DNA of 64,000 nucleotides from Desulfoplanes formicivorans (GTDB lineage Bacteria > Desulfobacterota > Desulfovibrionia > Desulfovibrionales > Desulfomicrobiaceae): NCBI RefSeq assembly GCF_001748225.1, contig NZ_BDFE01000017.1, positions 62,001 through 126,000 of the forward strand. The letters are read 5' to 3'. This document shows, piece by piece, positions 43,782 to 53,288 of the stretch. The translations under genes were made by a program, and so were the position numbers. The stretch's first letter is position 1, and every line of letters starts with the position of its first letter. The notes beneath the pieces were generated by a model. It was not told the origin of the DNA. It saw only the letters and a program-made list of their open reading frames with translations, and made no database searches.

Positions 43782-44546
43782 TTATCGCAGAATGAGCCAG
43801 AAGAGCTCCTTTTCCGCGCCAATGCATCCTGCTGGCAGCCATGTTCGCTGACCAGACGAAGATGCATGGACCCGTTCAAGGGCTGCTTGCTTGCCCTTGG
43901 CCCCCACAAGAAAGATCACGGTCCTGGCTGATGAAAGCAGGGGAGCGGTCATGGTCAGGCGGGGAACACGGGGAGGAATTTCCGGACAGGATACCGGAAG
44001 AACCCACCGTCTCGTATCAAGGGCCGGGGAACCCGGAAAAATGGAAGCGGTATGCCCGTCCGGACCCATACCCAAAAGGACAATGTCGAACCTGGGGAAC
44101 ATGAGAGGGCCGCTTTGATCCCAGGCTGCCGGAAAGGCCGGCAGTCCGAATGAGCCGGCAATGGTGTATTCGTAGTTCTGAGCGGCCAGTTCGGGATGCT
44201 TGGACTCGCCATGCATGCGATGAATATTCCGTTGCGCCACCCGCACCTTGTTCAGAAAAATCGAGGCAGCAAGTCCGTAGTTGCTGTGTTCTGATTCCGG
44301 ATCCACCATGCGTTCGTCCCCCCAGAAAATTTCGGTCTGCTCCCAGGGAATGTCCGGAGGATTCGCGGTATCAGCAAAGCGCCGGTACAAGGGAAGAGGC
44401 GAGGTCCCGCCGGAAAGAACCAGGCGGAAGATGCCGTTGGCAACCACATGTTCCTGGGCGCGCCTGGCAATGAGGTCACTGGCAAAATCGACCATGGCCT
44501 CGGAGCTTGAAAAGGAAAGGCGTTGCAAGGATGAGGGGATGCGCAT
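43782..44546 (-). CDS. pgl: 6-Phosphogluconolactonase
   Basis: A 254-residue DevB/Pgl-type enzyme hydrolysing 6-phosphogluconolactone in the oxidative pentose phosphate pathway. FRLVLSGGTSPLPLYRRFAD, EIFWGDERMVDPESEHSNYGLA, FDIVLLGMGPDGHTASIFPGS and the later RLTMTAPLLSSARTVIFLV are all family motifs. It is last of gnd, zwf, pgl. About 110 bases separate it from zwf, which is looser than the spacing between gnd and zwf. Confidence 0.95.
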   Translation of the reverse strand: MRIPSSLQRLSFSSSEAMVDFASDLIARRAQEHVVANGIFRLVLSGGTSPLPLYRRFADTANPPDIPWEQTEIFWGDERMVDPESEHSNYGLAASIFLNKVRVAQRNIHRMHGESKHPELAAQNYEYTIAGSFGLPAFPAAWDQSGPLMFPRFDIVLLGMGPDGHTASIFPGSPALDTRRWVLPVSCPEIPPRVPRLTMTAPLLSSARTVIFLVGAKGKQAALERVHASSSGQRTWLPAGCIGAEKELFWLILR

Positions 44547-44659
44547 GGTGTACTCCGGGATGATTCAGCAATACCAAATTTCCTGATGATGGGCCGGGTT
44601 GTCCGACTGCAGAAGTCAGACCCCCGGCACCGGCCAAAAGGGACAGAGGGCAGGCATGA

Positions 44660-46198
44660 TCACGGTTTAATGCGCTGGGCCTCCTGCGGTCCGTTGGTCC
44701 CTGCCCGGTACAGATAAATGGTCTTTCTGCGGTCCGGACAATCGCATTCTTCCAGAATGGGTGTCAGAAACCCCCAGCACAATTCAACGGCATCCTGTCT
44801 CCAGAACAGGGTCTGATCGCCCAGCATGCAGTCCAGAAGGATTTTTTCATAGTCGTCGAACAGGGGCCCTCCATATCCCTTGGCATAATCAAAGTGCATG
44901 TTCACGGGCCGCAGGCACACGCGGGTTCCCGGGGCCTTGGTCTGAAAGGTCAAGTCAACGCATTCGTTGGGATGAATGCCCAGGACAAGGCGGTTGGCAG
45001 TAATATGATCGCCGAGAATGCGGTGGAACATGGAACAGGGGACTTCCTTGAACTGGATCACGATCTCGGTCCGTTTTTCGGCCATGCGTTTTCCCGAGGT
45101 GAGGAACATGGGTACGCCCTGCCAGCGCCAATTATCAATAAAGACCTTCATTCGGGCATAGGTTGGAGTGAGAGATCGGGGATCCACTCCGGGTTCCTCC
45201 ACATAGCCGGGCACGGGCCGACCGTTGATGATGCCTGCTGCATACTGGCCCAGTACCAGTCGTTGGTCGATTCTGTCCACGGGAAAGGGCTGCATCGCCC
45301 TGTAAACCTTGGAACGCTCGTCACGCACCCGTTCGGATTCGAAAAGGGACGGGGGTTCCATGGCACACAGGGCCAGAAGCATCATCATGTGATTTTGAAA
45401 CATGTCCCGCAAAACACCAGCCCGGTCATAATACCCGGCCCTGTGCTCCACGCCCAGAGACTCCCAGGCGGTTATTTCAATGTAATCAATATAGCTCCGG
45501 TTCCAGATGGGTTCGAACATGGCGTTGGCAAATCGGAACATGAGAACGTTTTGCACGGTTTCCTTGGCCATGTAATGATCAATCCTGAATATCTGATGCT
45601 CCTCAAACCATGTGTGCAAGGTCCTGTCCAGTTTTCTGGCCGACTCGAGGTCCCTGCCAAAGGGCTTTTCAACAACAAGGCTGATGCGCCCATTGCCCTT
45701 GACGTATTCCCTTGACAGACCTGCTTTGCCAAGCTGTTCGGCAATAAGTGCATAACTGTCCGGGGGCACGGCCAGATAAAAGAGGATGTTGCCTTGTGTC
45801 CGTCCGTCCGGATCCAGGGCTTTGAGGGTGCGTTTGAGTTTGGCGTAATCCTGGGGACGGGTGTAATCCATCTGCAGATAGGAAATGGACCGGGCCATGA
45901 CCTCCCAGGCTGAGGGATCCACCTTGTGCGTTTTGGCCAGAGCAGCCTGCATGTTGTGCTGAAACATGGACGATGTCAGCTCGGATCGTCCTATGCCCAG
46001 AATCAGAAAAGGGTGGGGCAGGGTATGGGTGCGCATTAGATTGTACACGGCCGGAAAGACCTTGCGTGCGGTAAGGTCGCCGGTTGCCCCGAAAATGACC
46101 AGAATCAACGGATCCTTGACGGTTTCGAGCATGCAGTCCTGATTGGTCCCATCGGAAACCACCTGTGAAAAGGTGATGTCGGTGGCTTGTTTGGACAT
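44660..46198 (-). CDS. zwf: Glucose-6-phosphate 1-dehydrogenase
   Basis: A 512-residue enzyme oxidising glucose 6-phosphate to the lactone. ILVIFGATGDLTARKVFPAV is the nucleotide-binding G-x-x-G-D-L, and VVEKPFGRDLESARKL plus FRIDHYMAKETVQNVL give the substrate and catalytic region (the family has R-I-D-H-Y-L-G-K; here Ala replaces Gly). ATG 46198 follows CGGAGGTGCTC; an upstream in-frame ATG at 46216 lacks a site. It starts 14 bases after the end of gnd, so the two are co-transcribed. Confidence 0.96.
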   Translation of the reverse strand: MSKQATDITFSQVVSDGTNQDCMLETVKDPLILVIFGATGDLTARKVFPAVYNLMRTHTLPHPFLILGIGRSELTSSMFQHNMQAALAKTHKVDPSAWEVMARSISYLQMDYTRPQDYAKLKRTLKALDPDGRTQGNILFYLAVPPDSYALIAEQLGKAGLSREYVKGNGRISLVVEKPFGRDLESARKLDRTLHTWFEEHQIFRIDHYMAKETVQNVLMFRFANAMFEPIWNRSYIDYIEITAWESLGVEHRAGYYDRAGVLRDMFQNHMMMLLALCAMEPPSLFESERVRDERSKVYRAMQPFPVDRIDQRLVLGQYAAGIINGRPVPGYVEEPGVDPRSLTPTYARMKVFIDNWRWQGVPMFLTSGKRMAEKRTEIVIQFKEVPCSMFHRILGDHITANRLVLGIHPNECVDLTFQTKAPGTRVCLRPVNMHFDYAKGYGGPLFDDYEKILLDCMLGDQTLFWRQDAVELCWGFLTPILEECDCPDRRKTIYLYRAGTNGPQEAQRIKP

Positions 46199-46212
46199 GA
46201 GCACCTCCGGAA

Positions 46213-47127
46213 TCATTTTTCGGAATCAGCCGGGAACACGGCGTGCCCCCCGAACCGGTTGCGCAAGGTGGCCAGGAGCCTGTCGGCAAAGCTGTTTTCT
46301 TCACGAGACCTAAATCTCTCCATCAGGGCCATGGTCAATACAGGAGCCGGAGTCGATGAGGCCAGGGCGTGTTGAATCGCCCATTTCCCCTCGCCAGAAT
46401 CCTGCACAAAGGCGCGCACCTTGGTCAGTTTGGGATCATCGGCAAAACCCTGCTCAGCGAGTTCCAGAAGCCAGGAACGGATCACGCTGCCCTGGTTCCA
46501 CAAATGACTCAGGGCCTGGTAATCAAGGGTTGGCCCATACGGGGAATGCTCAAGCAGATTGAAGCCTTCGGCATAGGCCTGCATCATCCCGTACTCGATG
46601 CCATTGTGAATCATTTTCACGAAGTGCCCGGCGCCGTGATCGCCACAGAACATGTAGCCGTCCTGGGCTGCCAGGTCATCAAGAATGGGCATCAGGGTCT
46701 CGAAGTCCGAAGGGTTTCCTCCCACCATGAGACAGAATCCGAGTTTTCGCCCCCAAATGCCGCCGCTCACACCAATATCCACATAGGCTATTTGTTGCGT
46801 ATTCAGGGACCGACTACGACGGAGATCGTCCTGATAATTGGTATTGCCGCCATCAATGATCATATCCCCGGGTTCAAGGATTTCGGCCAGGGAGTTGACG
46901 ATCTGTTCCGTTGGATTCCCTGCAGGAAGCATGATCCAGACGATACGGGGAACAGGAAGCAGTGTCTTCAAGTCAACCAGTCGTTCGCAGGGGATCGCCC
47001 CCTGTGTAACGATTTCCTCGACTTTGGAATGGGTTCGGTTCCAGGCAACTACTCGGTGTCCTGCACCCAGAAGACGTCCGGCAATGTTCATGCCCATGCG
47101 GCCAAGCCCGACTATCCCTATATCCAT
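46213..47127 (-). CDS. gnd: 6-Phosphogluconate dehydrogenase, short (GntZ/YqeC-like) form
   Basis: A 304-residue enzyme oxidatively decarboxylating 6-phosphogluconate to ribulose 5-phosphate. MDIGIVGLGRMGMNIAGRL is the coenzyme-binding end, DGGNTNYQDDLRRSR and YVDIGVSGGIWGRKLGFCLMVGG carry the substrate residues, and HFVKMIHNGIEYGMMQAYAEG the catalytic Lys. The ~300-residue length marks the NAD-preferring short subfamily. The final ~60 residues are also of this type. It lies 46 bases downstream of the flavoprotein gene and just upstream of zwf. Confidence 0.95.
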   Translation of the reverse strand: MDIGIVGLGRMGMNIAGRLLGAGHRVVAWNRTHSKVEEIVTQGAIPCERLVDLKTLLPVPRIVWIMLPAGNPTEQIVNSLAEILEPGDMIIDGGNTNYQDDLRRSRSLNTQQIAYVDIGVSGGIWGRKLGFCLMVGGNPSDFETLMPILDDLAAQDGYMFCGDHGAGHFVKMIHNGIEYGMMQAYAEGFNLLEHSPYGPTLDYQALSHLWNQGSVIRSWLLELAEQGFADDPKLTKVRAFVQDSGEGKWAIQHALASSTPAPVLTMALMERFRSREENSFADRLLATLRNRFGGHAVFPADSEK

Positions 47128-47173
47128 GCCATCCTCCTATTGCGCACAAAGGTTGTCCCCTTACCCGTGTTTC

Positions 47174-48640
47174 CTAGTTATCCTCGGGCAGGGGGCACGC
47201 CCTTCCCTTGAATTGAAAAAAGAAAGTTAAAGCTCTACTTACAGTTTTTGAAAAAATCTTGGGTGCTAAATACGACCCGGCAACCCGTTTGTTGATTTCG
47301 CCCAGGGTGGGGTAGGGGTGGACCGAAGCGGCCAGGGTGGAAAGCTTCATGCCTGCGTTGAAAAAGGCCACCCACTCGCCCAGAAGTTCCCCGGCATGGG
47401 GACCGATGATCTGGACGCCAATGGGTTTATCTTTACTGTCCAGGACAAGTTTGAGCAGGCCTGTCGTGTTGTTTTCGGCCAGGGAACGATCGTTGGCGGC
47501 AAAGGTTTCCGTGATCACCCTGTATTGTATATTGTTGGCCCGGGCCTGATTTTCCGTATAACCGATCCCTGCCAATTCAGGGTCCGTATAGGTGCACCAG
47601 GGCATGAACGTGTAATCGACTTTGCGGGGCAGGTGAAAGGCCGCATTGGACACCACAATGCCTCCTTCGTACCCGGCTGCATGGGTGAACAAAAACCTGC
47701 CTGTGACATCTCCGGCCGCATAAATATGTGACTGGCTGGTGCGCAGTCGCTGATCCACGTTGATGCCCTTGGAGGTATAGTCCACCCCTGCCTGATCCAG
47801 TCCCAAATCCATGATATTGGGTGTTCGTCCCAGGGCCACCAGGAGTTTTTCAGCTTCAAAAAGGAGGTTTTTCCCCTGCCCATCCCGGGCCTTGACCCGG
47901 ATGACCTGATCCTCGGCACTCACCCGGGCTATGGCCAGGCCCGTACGCACCAGCACGCCTTCCTCTTCCAGACACCGGGTGATGATGGCCGCCATGTCCG
48001 GATCTTCGCGCGAAAGGAGCTGGGCACTGCGCTGGATGATGGTTACCCTGGTGCCGAGTCTGGCAAAGGCCTGGGCCATTTCCACGGCAATGGGACCGCC
48101 GCCCAGAATGATCATGGATTGGGGCAGGCTTTCCAGGGAAAAAAGATCCCTGTTGGTGAGAAAATCCACCTCATCCAGTCCGGGTACATCCGGACGTGCA
48201 GGACTTGATCCCGTGGCCACCACCCATTTGTCGGCAGAGAGTCGGGTTCCATCCTCAAGGATTATCTGGTGCTCGTCGGCAAAGGTCGCCTTGCCCGTGT
48301 GCACGGCAGCTCCCAGTTTGCAGAATCGTTCCCTGGAATCGTGCTTTTGAATCTGTTCAATGACCTCCCTGATACGTCGGGCAATACGCTTGAAATCCAC
48401 CGGAGGAACGTCCAGTGCGGGCAACCCCAGGGACCGGGTTTGTCCGAGGAGGTGATAGACCCGTGCCGTATGCACCAGGGTTTTGCTGGGCACACACCCG
48501 TAGTGCAGACAATCGCCACCAAGTTCTGCTTCTTTTTCCACCACAATGGTTTTGGCTCCCACCTGGGCACAACCTGCGGCAACGGTCAGCCCGGCAGCGC
48601 CCCCGCCAATAATGCCTATATCATAATCATACGATGCCAT
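47174..48640 (-). CDS. Flavoprotein disulfide reductase (mercuric reductase/lipoamide dehydrogenase-like)
   Basis: A 488-residue class I pyridine nucleotide-disulfide oxidoreductase. It has the FAD-binding DIGIIGGGAAGLTVAAG, the redox pair GGDCLHYGCVPSK (C-x4-C), the NAD(P) loop ILGGGPIAVEMAQAFARLG, ATGD-like YAAGDVTG, and the C-terminal base HPYPTLGE. Extra mercury-binding cysteines at the C-terminus are missing, so it is not a true mercuric reductase. It resembles the sets seen next to TVP38/DedA-like membrane proteins, one of which is directly upstream. The substrate is unknown. Confidence 0.9.
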   Translation of the reverse strand: MASYDYDIGIIGGGAAGLTVAAGCAQVGAKTIVVEKEAELGGDCLHYGCVPSKTLVHTARVYHLLGQTRSLGLPALDVPPVDFKRIARRIREVIEQIQKHDSRERFCKLGAAVHTGKATFADEHQIILEDGTRLSADKWVVATGSSPARPDVPGLDEVDFLTNRDLFSLESLPQSMIILGGGPIAVEMAQAFARLGTRVTIIQRSAQLLSREDPDMAAIITRCLEEEGVLVRTGLAIARVSAEDQVIRVKARDGQGKNLLFEAEKLLVALGRTPNIMDLGLDQAGVDYTSKGINVDQRLRTSQSHIYAAGDVTGRFLFTHAAGYEGGIVVSNAAFHLPRKVDYTFMPWCTYTDPELAGIGYTENQARANNIQYRVITETFAANDRSLAENNTTGLLKLVLDSKDKPIGVQIIGPHAGELLGEWVAFFNAGMKLSTLAASVHPYPTLGEINKRVAGSYLAPKIFSKTVSRALTFFFQFKGRACPLPEDN

Positions 48641-48700
48641 AATTGTTCCTCCGTTCGATTACCCACCAGTTGGGCATGAACCCACCCGTCAGAAAGTGGA

Positions 48701-49417
48701 TTACGTATCATCATGCGACTTTTTGCGGGCAAAGGCCATGATTTTCTTGGTTGCCAGGGGAAACAGTCCCACAATGACGAAGGCGATGATCAATGAAGGC
48801 GAAAGAATACCCTGCAGGGATTCCAGTTTGCCCAGTTCCCGGCCCGCATTGACGTAAACCATGGTCCCCGGGAGCATGCCCAGCTGGGAGACCCAGTAAA
48901 AACGGGACAGGGGGAGTTTGGTCAACCCCATGAGCAGGTTGATGGCAAAAAAGGGAAAAACAGGGATGAGCCGCAGGGTGAACAGATACAAGGCCCCCTC
49001 ACGAACAATGCCCTGATCAATTTTATCAAGGGTCCGGGCAAACCTGATCTTGATGAGATCACGAAACAGGTATCTGGCCACAAAACAGGCAATGGTCGCG
49101 CCTATGGCGCTGGCAAAAGAGACCAGAATCGAGCCCATCCAGAAACCAAAAAGCGCGCCGGCTGCCAGGGTCATGACCGTAGCCCCAGGCAGGTTGAGGG
49201 CAACCACCACAATGTAAAAGCAAAAATAGCCCATGCCCACCAGAAAAGGATGGGTCACCTGCAGATCCCTCAGGGTCTGCCGCGACTGCTTGAGGGTTTC
49301 CAGGGTCAGATAGTCGTTGAGGTCAAGGGCGAAAAACAGGGCCACCCCAACAACACCTATTCCGAGAATGACATATTTTTTCCAGGCATGCGAGGTCGTA
49401 TCAGGCAGTCCGCTCAT
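48701..49417 (-). CDS. TVP38/TMEM64 (VTT domain) membrane protein
   Basis: A 238-residue membrane protein of about six hydrophobic segments with the VTT/SNARE-associated pattern: LNLPGATVMTLAAGALFGFWMG, ASAIGATIACFVARYLFRD and LRLIPVFPFFAINLLMGL, ending PGTMVYVNAGREL. Function in bacteria is not established; relatives scramble or transport lipids. AAGGAAGG precedes ATG 49417, which overlaps the glk stop by four bases. The adjacent flavoprotein is a common neighbour of this family. Confidence 0.92.
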   Translation of the reverse strand: MSGLPDTTSHAWKKYVILGIGVVGVALFFALDLNDYLTLETLKQSRQTLRDLQVTHPFLVGMGYFCFYIVVVALNLPGATVMTLAAGALFGFWMGSILVSFASAIGATIACFVARYLFRDLIKIRFARTLDKIDQGIVREGALYLFTLRLIPVFPFFAINLLMGLTKLPLSRFYWVSQLGMLPGTMVYVNAGRELGKLESLQGILSPSLIIAFVIVGLFPLATKKIMAFARKKSHDDT

Positions 49418-50373
49418 GAATTGCCTTCCTTGTGCAGTTGTTGCCGTGCACACTCGGCCGCTCCCCAAAGACCCATGTCCTCATCACGGTTCAACACAAT
49501 CGGGATGTTTTTCAAAAAATCCCGATAATTCATGACATGGAGAAATTCCGCAATAAATGCGGGGTGGGCAATCATTTCAGGATGCTTGGCGGCCAGGCCT
49601 CCGCTAATGAACAGCCCGCGTGTGGGCAGAACATTGAGGCAGTATTGACGGCAGGCCCTGCCGTAAAACCGGGCAAACCACTCCAGGGTGTTGGGAAACC
49701 GGTGGAAATGCCGGGCCACCTCGGCAGGGGAGAGAAGGGGGCCGTTCAAAAAGGCGTGGAGCATGGACAACCCGGAACCCGAGACAATCATGTCGCCCAC
49801 CGGATAGTCCTGACCCGTTTGTGCACGCAGGAAATCCAGGTAGTCAGCCTCATGAGGACCATACAGAGGAAAAGCGGCATGACCCGCCTCGGACGCAATC
49901 GCCACGTGGCCCCCATGTCCGTCGGGAACAAGGAGACAATGGCCCAGACCTGTACCCGCGCCCAACACGGCCAGCACGCCATCAGGATCGGGTACTCCCG
50001 GCTGGATGGACATGGCATGGTCGGCCAGGGGAGTTTGGCAACCAAAGGCCTGGGCCTGGAAATCGTTGAGCAGAATATGCCTGGGAAAGTAGGCGGCAAT
50101 CATGTCCCGGTGCATGTCCCACGGGATGTTGGGCGGATGCACACCACCACCGGGCTCAACGGCACCAGCCACGGCAAACGCGGCCAGCCGGATGTCCCCC
50201 TCAGGACCGGAAGTACTGACATGCCGGAGCATATCCCTGAAACACGCGCTGTCTGCGGTACGCAACCGCAGATGTTCGATACATTCAAGACAACCATTGC
50301 GGATTGCGAACCATCCGAATCGGCTGAACGTTCCGCCGATGTCGGCGGCAAGAATACAAGGGGTGGGTTGCAT
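49414..50373 (-). CDS. glk: Glucokinase
   Basis: A 319-residue ROK-independent (Glk-type) kinase phosphorylating glucose with ATP. LAADIGGTFSRFGWFAI near the start is the phosphate-binding motif, LLNDFQAQAFG carries the catalytic Asp, and VLGAGTGLGHCLLVPDG and SEAGHAAFPL complete the site. I chose ATG 50373 (MQPTPCILAADIGGT); the longer frame is non-coding. It is the first gene of the glk, VTT, flavoprotein, gnd, zwf, pgl run, supplying glucose 6-phosphate for the dehydrogenases. Confidence 0.94.
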   Translation of the reverse strand: MQPTPCILAADIGGTFSRFGWFAIRNGCLECIEHLRLRTADSACFRDMLRHVSTSGPEGDIRLAAFAVAGAVEPGGGVHPPNIPWDMHRDMIAAYFPRHILLNDFQAQAFGCQTPLADHAMSIQPGVPDPDGVLAVLGAGTGLGHCLLVPDGHGGHVAIASEAGHAAFPLYGPHEADYLDFLRAQTGQDYPVGDMIVSGSGLSMLHAFLNGPLLSPAEVARHFHRFPNTLEWFARFYGRACRQYCLNVLPTRGLFISGGLAAKHPEMIAHPAFIAEFLHVMNYRDFLKNIPIVLNRDEDMGLWGAAECARQQLHKEGNS

Positions 50374-50637
50374 GGGGAGCCCGATGGGGTTGGCGACTGA
50401 TGGATGCATGTATCCGGTTATGGCAAATCTTCCTCTTTGGCACAAGAGCTGAAGTGCAAAAAGGGAAAAGGCAGGGTTCCCAGCCAGCCATGGCAGGGAT
50501 GCCCGGGACAAGAGGTGTTCAGGGCAAAGCAAGCGGGACGGTCATGTTTCCGGATCGCGGACAGGACATGCTTTTCCATGGACTGGAAAAACAGCGTACC
50601 TGGACTGCAGATACGTCAGCAGGGAAGGGAAAGGGGA

Positions 50638-51114
50638 TTATTCGGGATCGGCCAGACTGATCTCCACCACAAGATCACCATCGTCTGAAGTAAAGGGAAT
50701 GCTCAAGATGGGGGCAGCCGGAATATGGGCAATGGGTTTACCCTTGCCCGTGACCACCGATGGAGTTGACGCCTGAAAGGTCATGCCCATTTCAGAGAGA
50801 CTGCTGCGAGCGTGGCCGGAAATCATGTTGGTCAACTCGCCTACGGCATCCGCAATGTCGTCGTTGATTTCCGTATAATTTTCAAAAAGCATATTGTTGA
50901 CGATTTTCAAAATAACGGATTTGCTCAAACTGACAGCAATGACCCCCTGGGCAAATCCTTCAATGGCTATTTGCCCGGTAATATCGCCAACGGCTTTGCC
51001 GTTCTTGTTTAGATATGGGGTAGCCGGTTTGACCTCGACCCCTGCCATGGTCGAAAGCACCTTTAATACGGCGTCAAGCAACGGATTTATAAAATTAACA
51101 TTATAAGAAGACAT
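50638..51114 (-). CDS. cheX: CheX-type chemotaxis phosphatase
   Basis: A 158-residue single-domain protein of the CheC/CheX family that dephosphorylates CheY or related receivers. The family helix with the catalytic E-x3-N is present in ADAVGELTNMISGHARSSL (Glu and Asn three residues apart). It follows the HDOD gene by 34 bases, in one group with cheR. No cheA or cheY lies in the window, so the unit may serve a signalling path other than the flagellar motor. Confidence 0.92.
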   Translation of the reverse strand: MSSYNVNFINPLLDAVLKVLSTMAGVEVKPATPYLNKNGKAVGDITGQIAIEGFAQGVIAVSLSKSVILKIVNNMLFENYTEINDDIADAVGELTNMISGHARSSLSEMGMTFQASTPSVVTGKGKPIAHIPAAPILSIPFTSDDGDLVVEISLADPE

Positions 51115-51148
51115 GGTCTGTCATTTACGTGTGACAATAGAGTTGTTC

Positions 51149-52375
51149 TTAACTATTTGTGAGAAACGCCTTCAAAACCTGCTCAATGCAGCGGTCATGC
51201 TCGTTACATATTTCCTGAAGTTGGCTCCCTTGTAAACCCAGTAGCTTCCAATCATTTTCTTGCATCCCTGGCAAAACAAACGTGGAACCTGAGGGAATGG
51301 CCATAGCATTGGCCAGATTGTCGGCCAATTGGACAATGGCTGCGTTTTGAGGATCCCCAGCGTTTGTTGGATCGTGATGATTTGCAACAATATCCCGCAA
51401 AAACTCAGGCATTTGCCATTCCCTAAAAAGAAGGTCGCCCACCTGAGTATGATCGTAGCCTAGAACCTGTCTTTCCGCCTCCACCAAGGGTAGCATCTCG
51501 CTACGTGCTGTCAACAAGGTTTGAACCGAACCATAAGGCATATTCTTGAAAATGATCAATCTTCCGGCATCATGAAGCAGTCCCGCCGTGAAAAATCTTT
51601 CTCCAGAATGCCCCATGACCAAGGCAATGAGTTTGCAATAGATGGCACAACTCAAGCTATGCCGCCAGAAGACGCGCATGTCGATGAGTTCCGGGGGGAT
51701 GTCCTTGAAGAAGTTGATTGCGGAAACACCAAGAGCCAAGGTGCTGACTTCCCTGTTGCCCACAAGGGAAATAGCCCTGTCTATGGAATCGATTGTGGAA
51801 CTGAAATTGTAGAAGGAGCTGTTTACCAATCGCAATATTTTCGCTGAAAGGCCGATATCTGTGGACACGATCTTAGCCAGTTCCGATGCCGAGCAGTCCT
51901 GGCTTTCCAGGAGATCCTTGATCTTGAAATAAATGTCTGGAAACGAAACCAGGGATGTTTCATGCCTAACAATGTCTTCGGGAACGCCTTCACCCTTGAA
52001 AAAAAGATCGCGCATATATTCAACATCGGTTGCGCGTAAATCCTTGGCACAGGGAAGATTCCAATTAATAGAAGCCTCCGCAAGCACCTTGCTCAAACTA
52101 AGACGATACAATTCATTGAAAAGATTGCTCTCGGGATTGACGTACATGAAAAATTGATACGTATATTCGTCACAACGCCGCAACAAATCTTCGTGGTCCT
52201 TTTGTTTGCCTCGTGATGCAATGTACACGTACCCCAAGTCCAAATCTCGCAGCATGACTATATCGTCATCGCTTAACAAACGTCCCTTGGCAAACAAAGT
52301 ACTGTTGTCGGCACCAGGAACATCTTTGGCCAAGACCATTTCAGGCTGGAGATGTTCTGTACAGATCTTATGCAC
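51149..52375 (-). CDS. HDOD-domain signalling protein
   Basis: A 408-residue cytoplasmic protein. An HDOD domain covers about 145-345: VSTDIGLSAKILRLVNSSFYNF, HDAGRLIIFKNMPY and VANHHDP. The first ~120 residues hold a region seen in similar regulators (PEMVLAKDV, LLSDDDIVMLRDL). HDOD proteins bind c-di-GMP or act as scaffolds, usually with little hydrolysis. The GTG at 52375 with CGGAGGGCAGTT before it is the likely start; the longer frame would run into the end of cheR. It sits between cheR and cheX. Confidence 0.88.
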   Translation of the reverse strand: MHKICTEHLQPEMVLAKDVPGADNSTLFAKGRLLSDDDIVMLRDLDLGYVYIASRGKQKDHEDLLRRCDEYTYQFFMYVNPESNLFNELYRLSLSKVLAEASINWNLPCAKDLRATDVEYMRDLFFKGEGVPEDIVRHETSLVSFPDIYFKIKDLLESQDCSASELAKIVSTDIGLSAKILRLVNSSFYNFSSTIDSIDRAISLVGNREVSTLALGVSAINFFKDIPPELIDMRVFWRHSLSCAIYCKLIALVMGHSGERFFTAGLLHDAGRLIIFKNMPYGSVQTLLTARSEMLPLVEAERQVLGYDHTQVGDLLFREWQMPEFLRDIVANHHDPTNAGDPQNAAIVQLADNLANAMAIPSGSTFVLPGMQENDWKLLGLQGSQLQEICNEHDRCIEQVLKAFLTNS

Positions 52376-52409
52376 AACTGCCCTCCGTTTCGAACTTGGC
52401 AAGTGGGAG

Positions 52410-53288
52410 TTATTTTGCCTTTTGGTATATGATCCCACCGGGATTAGCCTGGGGGATAAAAAAACGAGCGTATTTGTGAAGACTTTCGGAATGACCGATA
52501 ATCAAATACCCCTTGGGCAAAAGATTGTCGTAAAACTGATTGACCACCTTGCGTTTCATGACATCATCAAAATAGATGATAACATTGCGGCAAAAAACAA
52601 AATGTGATCTTGGAATCCGCTTGATAGCCAAGGTGTCGTTAAGGTTGAGCATCTGAAAGGTGACAAATTTTTGTACCTTGGGATGAACCTTAAAACCGCC
52701 TGGCTCGGGTATGAAATACTTATCAATGATTTCTTTGGGAGTGTTACGAAGGGAATATTCGCTGTATAATCCGCGCTTGGCCTTGGCAATCATGGCTGCG
52801 GACAAATCGTTGGCAAAGATGCTGATTTTCCAGCCAATGATGGACATCTTCAACACCTCGTACAGCATGATGGAAAGGGTGTAGGCTTCTTCTCCTGAAG
52901 AACAGCCAGCACACCAAATATTAAGCTCCTTGTTGCCTGACTTGATCTGGGCATCCAGAACAGGTTTGAGGGCATATGTCTTAAAAACATCAAGCTGCCT
53001 GATATCTCGAAAAAAACTTGTTTCATTAGTGGTAATCTTTTCAAAAAGCAGTTCCAGCTCTTTTGTGCGATGGGGTGATGCTGTCAAATATTGGAAATAT
53101 TCCGAGAAATTGCGCAGTTCAAGTGCCTTGAGCCTGGTCCCAAGCCGTGTCTCAAGAAGATACTTTCGACGTTCAGAAACATGAATCCCTGTCCGCTGAT
53201 AAATAAAATCCCGTAAATTACGAAATTCGGCGTCAGTAATGGTAGGTGTTTTGTGTAGGCTTATGGGAGAAGACGAAAGAAGTGACAT
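52410..53288 (-). CDS. cheR: Chemotaxis protein methyltransferase CheR
   Basis: A 292-residue enzyme methylating glutamates of chemoreceptors with S-adenosylmethionine. It has the N-terminal all-helical CheR domain (FRNLRDFIYQRTGIHVSERRK) and the catalytic Rossmann domain (NIWCAGCSSGEEAYTLSIML, DLSAAMIAKAKRGLYSEYSL, FVFCRNVIIYFDDVMKRKVV). It is first in the cheR, HDOD, cheX group. About 530 bases without a gene lie upstream. Confidence 0.96.
   Translation of the reverse strand: MSLLSSSPISLHKTPTITDAEFRNLRDFIYQRTGIHVSERRKYLLETRLGTRLKALELRNFSEYFQYLTASPHRTKELELLFEKITTNETSFFRDIRQLDVFKTYALKPVLDAQIKSGNKELNIWCAGCSSGEEAYTLSIMLYEVLKMSIIGWKISIFANDLSAAMIAKAKRGLYSEYSLRNTPKEIIDKYFIPEPGGFKVHPKVQKFVTFQMLNLNDTLAIKRIPRSHFVFCRNVIIYFDDVMKRKVVNQFYDNLLPKGYLIIGHSESLHKYARFFIPQANPGGIIYQKAK

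Noticed and set aside
43481-43851. Overlapping small frames between the yheT-type gene and pgl
   Set aside because: They overlap real genes at both ends and lack ribosome sites; composition is not protein-like.
47174-48640. Mercuric reductase
   Set aside because: The redox pair fits the wider family, but the C-terminal mercury-binding cysteines and any mer genes are missing.
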